NCBI RefSeq assembly: GCF_001570805.1
Contig: NZ_BCSJ01000015.1
Span: forward strand, 434,001 to 498,000
Reading direction: 5' to 3'
DNA length: 64,000 bases
Source of the DNA: Brevibacterium epidermidis NBRC 14811
Lineage (GTDB): Bacteria; Actinomycetota; Actinomycetes; Actinomycetales; Brevibacteriaceae
The notes beneath the pieces are model-generated. The model saw only the letters and a list, made by a program, of their open reading frames with translations, was not told where the DNA came from and searched no databases. The position numbers were made by a program, and so were the translations under genes. This document shows, piece by piece, positions 26,553 through 33,540 of this stretch. The stretch's first letter is position 1. Each line of letters starts with the position of its first letter.

Positions 26553-27719
26553 ATGAACTACACACCGTGGCCGCTGTCGGACGAGCAGCACGACATCCTC
26601 GACCTCGTGCGCGGATTCGCCGCGGACACGATCCGGCCCAACGGTCGCCGCGTCGACGAAGCCGACACCGAATCACCCGTCGGCATCTTCAGGGCCGCGG
26701 CGAAGCTCGGGATCACGGACTTCATGATCCCCGAGGAATTCGGCGGCGGAGGATTCACCGACGTCTTCACCCAATGTCTCGTCCAGGAGCAGCTGTGCTT
26801 CGGCGACCCCGGAATCGGAAACTTCGTGTGCTCGAACGGCTTCTTCGCCGACCCGATTCTCGCCCTCGGCACTGACGAGCAGAGAGAGGAATGGCTGCGC
26901 CCGCTCACCGGTGCGGAACCGAAGATCACCGCTTTGGCGACGACGGAACCGGGTTCGGGCTCGGACTCTGCGTCGATCATCACGCGGGCGGACCCCGTAG
27001 ACGGCGGTTACGTCCTCAACGGGCAGAAAGCGTGGATCTCCAACGCCGGACTCGCGGACTTCTACGTCGTCTTCGCCAAGACCGACCAGACTCAGCGCTC
27101 CCGCGGAATCAGCGCCTTCCTCCTGCCCCGGGACAACGAGGGAATGGAATTCGGGGCGCCGATGAAGAAGATGGGCCAGCGGGCGATCATGTGTCGGGAG
27201 ATTTTCTTCTCCGACGCGTTCGTGCCGGTCTCGGGCCGCCTCGGCGAGGAGGGGCAGGGATTCTACGGACTCATGCGCACCTTCGACGTCTCCCGTGTCG
27301 TACTCGGGGCGGCGGCACTGGGCACGGCACGGGCGGCATTCGAATACGCGCGTGACTATGCGCGGGAGCGGACCCAGTTCGGGACGACGATCATCGACCA
27401 TCAGGCGGTGGCCTTCCGCCTGGCCGATATGGCCTCGCGCATCGATGCGGCCTGGCTGCAGGTGCTCAACGCCGCGCGGATGCTCGACGCCGGGGATGCC
27501 GTTGACCGGCAGACGATGACGTCGACGGCGGCGATGGCGAAGCTGAGCGCCTCGGAGACGGCGATGTTCTGCACGTGGGCTGCGGTACAGACCTTGGGCG
27601 GGTGGGGATATTCGCGCGAGCATCCGGTCGAGCAGTGGATGCGCGATGCCAAACTCGAGGAGATCGAGGAAGGCACCTCGGACATCATGCGCCTGCTCAT
27701 CTCCCGCAACCTCGGATGA
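26553..27719 (+). CDS. Acyl-CoA dehydrogenase
   Basis: 388 residues, standard length. It is an FAD enzyme that introduces the alpha-beta double bond in acyl-CoA. Visible are the FAD-binding stretch ALATTEPGSGSDSASIITRA, the middle beta domain GGYVLNGQKAWISNAGLADF, the C-terminal helices YARERTQFGTTIIDHQAVAFRLADM, and the catalytic glutamate region EEIEEGTSDIMRLLISR. AAGGAG lies 8 bases before the ATG. It sits last in the cluster with the dehydrogenase, the ligase and the ThDP enzyme, consistent with degradation of branched or aromatic amino-acid skeletons. Confidence 0.92.
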   Translation: MNYTPWPLSDEQHDILDLVRGFAADTIRPNGRRVDEADTESPVGIFRAAAKLGITDFMIPEEFGGGGFTDVFTQCLVQEQLCFGDPGIGNFVCSNGFFADPILALGTDEQREEWLRPLTGAEPKITALATTEPGSGSDSASIITRADPVDGGYVLNGQKAWISNAGLADFYVVFAKTDQTQRSRGISAFLLPRDNEGMEFGAPMKKMGQRAIMCREIFFSDAFVPVSGRLGEEGQGFYGLMRTFDVSRVVLGAAALGTARAAFEYARDYARERTQFGTTIIDHQAVAFRLADMASRIDAAWLQVLNAARMLDAGDAVDRQTMTSTAAMAKLSASETAMFCTWAAVQTLGGWGYSREHPVEQWMRDAKLEEIEEGTSDIMRLLISRNLG

Positions 27720-27761
27720 CCGGAAAGGTTCGGACAAAAGGGAATAGGACTTGCGGACCCC

Positions 27762-27793
27762 TTGTTGTTCGAGATGAGACCCTGGGATAGGGT
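27762..27793 (+). promoter_or_regulatory. Candidate sod promoter
   Basis: TTGTTG at 27762-27767 and GATAGG at 27786-27791 are 18 bases apart, upstream of the superoxide dismutase gene. The -10 is weak, so this is a tentative call. Confidence 0.4.
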
Positions 27794-27845
27794 CGAAATG
27801 AAGCCACCGATGTGGTGGTCATCAAATCTGATCAGGAGGAATCTC

Positions 27846-28472
27846 ATGGCTGAGCAGTACACACTTCCGGAACTGCCCTACGACTACTCCGCTCTTGAGC
27901 CGCATATCTCGGCTCGCATCATGGAGCTGCACCACGACAAGCACCACGCCACCTACGTCAAGGGCGCCAACACCGCCGTTGAGCAGCTGGCCGAAGCCCG
28001 CGAGTCCGGTAACCTCGCCGCTGTGCCGAAGCTGACCCGCGACCTCGCGTTCAACCTGGGCGGACACGTCAACCACTCGATCTTCTGGAACAACATGTCC
28101 CCGGACGGTGGAGACAAGCCGGTCGGTGAACTCGCCGCAGCCATCGATGACCAGTTCGGTTCCTTCGACAAGTTCCGCGAGCACTTCACCACCGCAGCCA
28201 CCACGATCCAGGGCTCCGGCTGGGCCGTCCTCGTGTACGACCAGCTCGGCGGAAACCTCTTCATCGAGCAGCTCAAGGACCAGCAGTCCGACATCCAGCT
28301 CGGTGGCACCCCGGTTCTGCAGCTCGACATGTGGGAGCACGCCTTCTACCTCGACTACCAGAACGTCAAGCCCGACTACGTCAAGGCTTGGTGGAACATC
28401 GTGAACTGGGCAGACGCCGGCGCACGTTTCGACCGCGCAGTCGCTCAGACCAAGGGCCTCCTCCTCGGCTGA
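27846..28472 (+). CDS. sodA: Superoxide dismutase (Mn/Fe family)
   Basis: 208 residues. It dismutates superoxide in the cytoplasm. Metal ligands are visible: the His27 region [15 protein letters not shown], the second histidine in [10 protein letters not shown], and Asp/His in [11 protein letters not shown]. The motif [10 protein letters not shown] is usual for the family. ATG at 27846 with AGGAGGA directly upstream; an upstream in-frame extension has no homology. The metal (Mn, Fe or cambialistic) cannot be fixed by eye. The R2 palindrome begins 8 bases after the stop. Confidence 0.96.
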   Translation: MAEQYTLPELPYDYSALEPHISARIMELHHDKHHATYVKGANTAVEQLAEARESGNLAAVPKLTRDLAFNLGGHVNHSIFWNNMSPDGGDKPVGELAAAIDDQFGSFDKFREHFTTAATTIQGSGWAVLVYDQLGGNLFIEQLKDQQSDIQLGGTPVLQLDMWEHAFYLDYQNVKPDYVKAWWNIVNWADAGARFDRAVAQTKGLLLG

Positions 28473-28480
28473 GACTCCAA

Positions 28481-28542
28481 TTGCTACCTGACGGCGGCCC
28501 AGCAACCTCGCGCGAGGTTGCTGGGCCGCCGTCACGTGCTTG
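28481..28542. repeat. 62-bp palindromic element, copy R2
   Basis: Same geometry as R1, centred at 28511/28512. The inner 24-bp arms (TGACGGCGGCCC onward) are perfect complements. The outer right arm has decayed to CGTGCTTG where TTGCTACC would require GGTAGCAA. It starts 8 bases after the sod stop and probably ends that transcript. Confidence 0.85.
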
Positions 28543-28595
28543 TGGGGGTGCGAAACGGGCGCTGTCGGAGACGTCGTCGGTCGGGCGGCTGCGGA

Positions 28596-28601
28596 TAGGG
28601 T
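28596..28601 (+). promoter_or_regulatory. -10 element of a leaderless promoter for the GNAT gene
   Basis: TAGGGT, then 6 bases (GGCCGG), then the ATG at 28608. No Shine-Dalgarno sequence. Confidence 0.55.
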
Positions 28602-28607
28602 GGCCGG

Positions 28608-29198
28608 ATGAACGCAATTGTCAGACCGTGGCACTCAGACGACGCCGGGGCATTGGCCGAGGTGTTTGAACGGGCCGATGACGCCCTGCTGAGCAACATT
28701 CCCGATGACCGCACGATCACCGGTGCCCGGGCATGGATCGAAACCATCACCGACGCCGAGGCGGCCGGTGAGCTATGCGCCCGGGCGATCGTCGGCCACG
28801 GTGTCGACGACGGTGACGATGCCGATGATGGCGACGGATCGGAACAACGAATCCTCGGAAACGTCATGGCTTCCGGGATTGAGCGCCGGCACTCGAGTGC
28901 GTGGATCTCCTATTGGTCAGTGGCTGAAGCCCGCGGCCAGGGTTTGGTATCGGCGGCGCTGCGCAGCCTCGTCGATCTCCTGCATGACGATCTCGGGATC
29001 TATCGGCTCGAACTCGGTTACCGAGTGAACAATCCGGCTTCGGCATCAGTCGCAAAGAATGCGGGCTTCATCGTCGAAGGCCGCGAACGAGAGAAGCTGC
29101 TCTACGACGGCACCCGCTATGACACCGAGATCTGCGCTCGTCTGAGTGGAGACCCGCGGCACCCCGGACCACGCCTACCAATGGCCGCTCCACACTGA
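28608..29198 (+). CDS. GNAT family N-acetyltransferase (RimJ/RimL-like)
   Basis: 196 residues. The acetyl-CoA loop is recognisable as SVAEARGQGLVSAALRSLVD, and the C-terminal part as YRVNNPASASVAKNAGFIVEGREREKLLYDG, which is the RimJ/RimL pattern (amino-terminal acetylation of ribosomal proteins, or small-molecule acetylation). An acidic insertion of about 15 residues (HGVDDGDDADDGDGSE) lies before the acetyl-CoA loop. It appears to have a leaderless start. Two palindromes, R2 and R3, bracket this gene. Confidence 0.85.
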   Translation: MNAIVRPWHSDDAGALAEVFERADDALLSNIPDDRTITGARAWIETITDAEAAGELCARAIVGHGVDDGDDADDGDGSEQRILGNVMASGIERRHSSAWISYWSVAEARGQGLVSAALRSLVDLLHDDLGIYRLELGYRVNNPASASVAKNAGFIVEGREREKLLYDGTRYDTEICARLSGDPRHPGPRLPMAAPH

Positions 29199-29216
29199 CC
29201 TCATTCTCACCCTCCA

Positions 29217-29278
29217 GAACTACCTGACGGGGGCTGAGCAACCTGGCGCCAGGTATCTGAGCCCCCGTCAGGTAGCAA
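29217..29278. repeat. 62-bp palindromic element, copy R3
   Basis: Centred at 29247/29248, 18 bases after the GNAT stop. The right outer arm CCGTCAGGTAGCAA is identical to R1. The core is CCTGGCGCCAGG and the middle arms GGGGGCT/AGCCCCC, which are compensatory changes relative to R1 and R2. It retains the same asymmetric internal mismatch (AGCAACC facing GGTATCT). Confidence 0.85.
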
Positions 29279-29399
29279 CAAGGAGTGTTCGGATGGTCAC
29301 TGGATGCGGGGCGGCGGCGATGGAGTCGCTAGACTGGCTGGCGGAGATCGCAGGGATCATCGCACCTCGCAGGGATCGTCACACAAGGAGTCACAGCAT

Positions 29400-30146
29400 A
29401 TGAGCATTCGCGTAGCCGTCATCGGAGCCAAGGGTCGGATGGGATCCCACGCCGTCGATGCGATCAATAACGCCGAAGGACTCGAGCTCGTCGCCGCACT
29501 CGGCAGCAGCGACTCCCTGGAGACCCTGCTCGATCAGAACATCGACGTCGCCGTCGAACTCACCGTGCCGAAGTCCACCGAGGACAATGTCACCTTCCTC
29601 GTCGAGAACGGCATCGACACCGTCGTCGGCACCACCGGCTGGGACAACGACCGGCTGGCACGGCTCGAATCCACGCTGAAAGACCACCCGAAGACAGCTG
29701 TTCTCATCGCCCCGAACTTCTCGATCGGTGCCGTCCTGGCCATGCGTTTCGCCGAACTCGCGGCCCCATACTTCGACTCGGCCGAGGTCGTCGAGATCCA
29801 CCACACCCGCAAACTCGACGCTCCGTCGGGAACCGCGAATCACACGGCCCAGCGCATCGCCGCGGCCCGCAACGCAGCTGGACTGCCAGCTGTTCCCGAC
29901 TCCACGGAATCCGACCCGCAGGGTGCCCGCGGTGCGGTCATCGACGGAATCCACGTCCACGCCATCCGTCAGCAGGGCATGAACGCCCACGAGGAGATCC
30001 TCTTCGGCTCCGACGGCGAAGCCCTGACCATCCGCACGGACTCGCACTCGACTTCGGCGTTCATGCCCGGCATCGTCACCGCGGTGCGCTCGATCGCCGA
30101 CTATACGGGGCTCATCCACGGCCTCGAGAACATGCTCGACCTCTGA
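29400..30146 (+). CDS. dapB: 4-hydroxy-tetrahydrodipicolinate reductase
   Basis: 248 residues. It reduces HTPA to tetrahydrodipicolinate in lysine and diaminopimelate synthesis. The NAD(P)-binding loop GAKGRMGSHAVDAI lies at residues 8-21, VVGTTGWD is present, and the catalytic motif EIHHTRKLDAPSGTA is near residue 130. AAGGAG lies 12 bases before the ATG. dapA lies 7.6 kb downstream and dapF at the window end, so the lysine genes are scattered. It overlaps the next gene by one base (TGATG). Confidence 0.96.
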   Translation: MSIRVAVIGAKGRMGSHAVDAINNAEGLELVAALGSSDSLETLLDQNIDVAVELTVPKSTEDNVTFLVENGIDTVVGTTGWDNDRLARLESTLKDHPKTAVLIAPNFSIGAVLAMRFAELAAPYFDSAEVVEIHHTRKLDAPSGTANHTAQRIAAARNAAGLPAVPDSTESDPQGARGAVIDGIHVHAIRQQGMNAHEEILFGSDGEALTIRTDSHSTSAFMPGIVTAVRSIADYTGLIHGLENMLDL

Positions 30147-30604
30147 TGTCGAAGGCCAAGATCGGAGCGATCGTCGTCTCCGTCGTCCTCGTCTTCTACT
30201 TCGTCCTCATGGGACAGCGGGCGTGGATCCTCGTGCGCGAACCCGCGATGATCCCCAAGATCATGGGCATCGCCCTGTTCGTCCTGCCCGTCATCGGTGC
30301 CTGGACGCTCATCGTCGAACTCGTCTTCGGCGCCCGTACGGAGAAGCTCGCGCGCATCCTCGGCGAGGAAGGCGGACTGCCAGTCGACGACCTGCCCAGG
30401 ACTCCGGGCGGGAAGATCATCCGCGAGGCCGCCGACGAGGAATTCGTGAAGTACCAGGCCGAAGCCGAGGCAGCCCCTGATGACTGGCGGTCCTGGTTCC
30501 GCCTCTCGTGCGCCTACGACGCCAGCGGCGACCGCAAACGGGCACGCGCCACGATGCGTAAGTCGATCAGCCTCTTCCGGGAAGGTCAGAAGCAGGGCGC
30601 TTAG
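30146..30604 (+). CDS. Two-TM membrane protein with a TPR-like tail
   Basis: 152 residues. It has hydrophobic helices at about residues 6-23 and 35-60, then a soluble part with APDDWRSWFRLSCAYDASGDRKRARATMRKSISL, which resembles a single tetratricopeptide unit. It starts on the last base of the dapB stop, so it is translationally coupled to dapB; a similar small membrane gene follows dapB in other Micrococcales. Function unknown. Its 3' end overlaps the convergent acyltransferase-like gene by 38 bases. Confidence 0.75.
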   Translation: MSKAKIGAIVVSVVLVFYFVLMGQRAWILVREPAMIPKIMGIALFVLPVIGAWTLIVELVFGARTEKLARILGEEGGLPVDDLPRTPGGKIIREAADEEFVKYQAEAEAAPDDWRSWFRLSCAYDASGDRKRARATMRKSISLFREGQKQGA

Positions 30605-31847
30605 GCCCCGGCGACGCCGCCCTGATGATGCCCGCGATCCCGCCCTCGAGCGGGCCGCGTGAACTGATGGCCAGCTTCCACAGCAGAGGCAGCAGCACAA
30701 ACGTGAGCGCGTGGATGACAAACTCGAGGGTCTGCTCGCCCGGCGTCGCGGACACCTCCATCGGATTGCCCACGATCTGACGTCGCGTGATCTCCAGCAG
30801 CACGACATGCGCCGAATACACACTCAACGGCATCGACCCTGGCGCCGACAGCGGCGAAAGCAGCCACGACCGACGACCCAACAGCACCGCCGTAGCCTGG
30901 CAAACGGCGATCGTCATCACCGCGGTTCCGCCCGTGGAGAGCAGATCGAACGGCGTCCCCGAATGCGGCCCGGCGATCGCCAACCACCACCACGACGTCG
31001 CCGGAGTGACCCCGTAGCTGCCGGTGAACAGAGCGGCTGTGAGATCCGTGCCCCACATCTCCGACACAGCCACCAGTGCGGCATCCCCGCCGAACACGTT
31101 GAGCAGAATCCACGAGACACCGCGACCGACGACGAACAGTCCGAGCCCGGCCGTGAACAGTGCGAGCAGATGGCGGCCGATGTCGAGCTTCGCCACGGCC
31201 ATGCCGAGCAGAATATAGGACAGCCACTGCAGCACCGGGTAATAGCCGGTGAGGAACAGATCAGTGAGCATCGTCCCCGGCGTCGCCAGGTCGAAGAAGC
31301 CCATCGGCAGGTAGCTCGGTTCGAGGAGGAACGTCGAGCGCACCCACATCGACACGACCGGGGAGAGGACCATCCAGACCCCGGCGATCGCGAACAGGGC
31401 GCCGGCCCGCAGCCGCAGGAAGAACAGGGCGAGCGCGAACATGATCCCGTAGTTGACGAGGATGACCGCCAGCAGCCCGGAGATCGACCCGAGGCACAGC
31501 CCGATGAGCACGATGGCTGCCGCGCGGATGAGCACGCTCGGCGCCGCATCGCGCAGCCGCCCCGACACCGCCAGCCGTGACCGGGTCGAGAGCACCAGAG
31601 AGCAGCCGGCGAGGACCGCGAACAGCGCCGAGGCACGACCGGCGAACACCGCCGCCCAGGTCGGCATCCCCGCTTCGTCGCCGAGCGCGAAGATGTGCGT
31701 GACCATCATCGCCAGAAGTGCGATCCCGCGGGCGACATCGAGTCCGATGAGCCGCCCGTCGGGGCTGAGCCGACGGAGCACCTTCGCCGAGGTGGCTGTG
31801 GAGTTCGCGTCGTGCGCTCGGTGGGGTTCCGCCGGGTGAGAGCTCAT
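30567..31847 (-). CDS. Multi-TM membrane protein, DUF1624/DUF418 acyltransferase-like family
   Basis: 426 residues with about ten hydrophobic helices. The first helix pattern LIGLDVARGIALLAMMVTHIF is the signature of the heparan-alpha-glucosaminide N-acetyltransferase-like (DUF1624) and DUF418 families, which move acyl groups across the membrane. Later segments include PLSVYSAHVVLLEI. The substrate is unknown. Its last 38 bases overlap the tail of the convergent gene 30146-30604. The divergent start region has GAGAAT 6 bases before its ATG, a degenerate leaderless-type arrangement. Confidence 0.8.
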   Translation of the reverse strand: MSSHPAEPHRAHDANSTATSAKVLRRLSPDGRLIGLDVARGIALLAMMVTHIFALGDEAGMPTWAAVFAGRASALFAVLAGCSLVLSTRSRLAVSGRLRDAAPSVLIRAAAIVLIGLCLGSISGLLAVILVNYGIMFALALFFLRLRAGALFAIAGVWMVLSPVVSMWVRSTFLLEPSYLPMGFFDLATPGTMLTDLFLTGYYPVLQWLSYILLGMAVAKLDIGRHLLALFTAGLGLFVVGRGVSWILLNVFGGDAALVAVSEMWGTDLTAALFTGSYGVTPATSWWWLAIAGPHSGTPFDLLSTGGTAVMTIAVCQATAVLLGRRSWLLSPLSAPGSMPLSVYSAHVVLLEITRRQIVGNPMEVSATPGEQTLEFVIHALTFVLLPLLWKLAISSRGPLEGGIAGIIRAASPGPKRPASDLPGRG

Positions 31848-31903
31848 GGAACGATTCTCACACGACTTCCCATCTGCTCGCCCTCCCTTGTACGCTCCCG
31901 GGG

Positions 31904-31909
31904 TATCTT
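31904..31909 (+). promoter_or_regulatory. -10 element of a leaderless promoter for the metallopeptidase gene
   Basis: TATCTT, then 6 bases (TATGCC), then the ATG at 31916. No Shine-Dalgarno sequence is present. Confidence 0.6.
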
Positions 31910-31915
31910 TATGCC

Positions 31916-32797
31916 ATGACCTTCAACCCGAACGCCGATATCAGCGGCAACAGGACGAGCAAACGCGGCCGCAACACCGCGATAGTCGGCGGTGGCGGCG
32001 TGGGCATCGTCGGCCTGCTCATCTTCCTCATCGGACCGCTTCTCGGCGTTGATGTCACAGGACTGATGGGAGGCATCACCCCGGACGACGGCGGCAGCCA
32101 GAACCAGTCAAGCGGAACCAGCATGTCGCAGTGCGATACGGGTGAGGACGCGAACACGCACATCGACTGCCGCATGGCCGGAGCACAGGTCGTCCTCGAC
32201 GACTATTGGGCCCAGAAGGTCGACGGCTACGAGCCTCCGGCGATGACACTTGTCGACGGTCAGACTCCGACAGCTTGCGGCACCGCCTCGAATCAGGTCG
32301 GACCGTTCTATTGCCCGGCCGATCAGGGCGTCTACATCGATCCGAGCTTCTTCGACATTCTGCGCCAGCAGTATGGTGCCTCCGCTGATGAGCTTGCACA
32401 GCTCTATATTGTCGGCCACGAGTGGGGACACCATATCCAGAACATCACCGGCGTGATGAGGGAACATCCGAACAACGGCACCGGACCGGAGAGCAACGGC
32501 GTTCGTACCGAGCTCCAAGCCGACTGCTATGCCGGTGCCTGGCTGGGCAAAGTCACCACGCTCACCGACGACAACGGTACCCCGTACCTCGAGGAGCCTT
32601 CGAAGGAACAGCTCGACGACGCCCTCAACGCGGCCTTCGTCGTCGGCGACGATCACATCCAGGAACAGTCCGGATTCGTCAATCCGGAATCGTTCACCCA
32701 CGGCTCGAGCGAGCAGCGTCAGAAATGGTTCACCACCGGATACAACGAGGGGCTGAACAGCTGCGACACCTTCGCGGTCTCGGGCAACCAGCTCTGA
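31916..32797 (+). CDS. Neutral zinc metallopeptidase (YpfJ/KPN_02809 family)
   Basis: 293 residues. A single N-terminal transmembrane segment (residues about 23-45) is followed by a Gly/Ser linker and an extracytoplasmic peptidase domain. The zinc motif HEWGHH is at about residues 168-173 and the third ligand is likely the Glu in GVRTELQADCYAGAWLG. Conserved cysteines (near 77, 89, 122, 133) suggest disulfides outside the cell. The function is unproven in this family. The ATG follows a TATCTT hexamer by 6 bases. Confidence 0.88.
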   Translation: MTFNPNADISGNRTSKRGRNTAIVGGGGVGIVGLLIFLIGPLLGVDVTGLMGGITPDDGGSQNQSSGTSMSQCDTGEDANTHIDCRMAGAQVVLDDYWAQKVDGYEPPAMTLVDGQTPTACGTASNQVGPFYCPADQGVYIDPSFFDILRQQYGASADELAQLYIVGHEWGHHIQNITGVMREHPNNGTGPESNGVRTELQADCYAGAWLGKVTTLTDDNGTPYLEEPSKEQLDDALNAAFVVGDDHIQEQSGFVNPESFTHGSSEQRQKWFTTGYNEGLNSCDTFAVSGNQL

Positions 32798-32803
32798 GAG
32801 CTT

Positions 32804-33376
32804 TCAGCGCACCCCATTAGCCTGTTGCCAGGCCAGGAAATGGTCGATGACTAACCGCACATCCGGATGAGGAATGATCTGACCGGTGTGATCGCGGATT
32901 GACGGCAGACTGAGGCGTTCGATGATTTCCTTGCGGCCGCTCCTCAGCAGCAGCCGGCAGGCGTGAGAGCTGTCGCCGGGCTCGGGTGGGGCGATCGCGG
33001 CGACTTCGGACCAGGACACGTGCAGAGGGCGGAACCACCTGCGGACGACGACCAATCCGCCGTCGTGGATCTTCACGGTCATCGTCAGCATGAATGACAG
33101 TATGAGGAAGCCGCCGCAGACGAAGAGTATTCCGACGAGGAAGAAGAGCCCGCCGAGTCCCCACGCGATCATCGCTCCCGCAGTCTGGCCGGACTCATGT
33201 TGGCTAGCGGAGTGCAGCATCCGGACGATGAAGATGACGGCTGAGATCATGGCGACGACTCCCAAGATTGGGAACAACACGATCGCCACCTTCAGTGGCC
33301 CGGGCCAGTCGGAACTCTTCATTCGGCCAAGGTCGACTCGCACGGGTCCAAGGCTGCGCTCTCGGATGCTTTCCAT
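32804..33376 (-). CDS. Two-TM membrane protein of unknown function with a PH-like C-terminal part
   Basis: 190 residues. Hydrophobic helices lie at about residues 28-52 and 70-100 (GLGGLFFLVGILFVCGGFLIL), followed by a beta-rich soluble part (VKIHDGGLVVVRRWFRPLHVSWSEVAAIAPP) that resembles small bacterial PH-like domains. I do not recognise a specific family. I chose ATG 33376 because GGGG lies upstream; a longer frame to 33466 has no clear ribosome binding site. It converges with the metallopeptidase gene with 6 bases between stops. Confidence 0.6.
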   Translation of the reverse strand: MESIRERSLGPVRVDLGRMKSSDWPGPLKVAIVLFPILGVVAMISAVIFIVRMLHSASQHESGQTAGAMIAWGLGGLFFLVGILFVCGGFLILSFMLTMTVKIHDGGLVVVRRWFRPLHVSWSEVAAIAPPEPGDSSHACRLLLRSGRKEIIERLSLPSIRDHTGQIIPHPDVRLVIDHFLAWQQANGVR

Positions 33377-33540
33377 ATGGTCAACCCCTTCGTCCCGCAC
33401 CGAGGCGGCATCACTGTCAGCGTAGTCCAATGCTAAGCGAGCGCACGGAGAGCGGACAAGGTTCACCCTTGTCGCCGTTAGTCATACGGTGATATGAATA
33501 ACTGAGTCAGCCCCTCACGACGAACTGATCAAGGACGATC

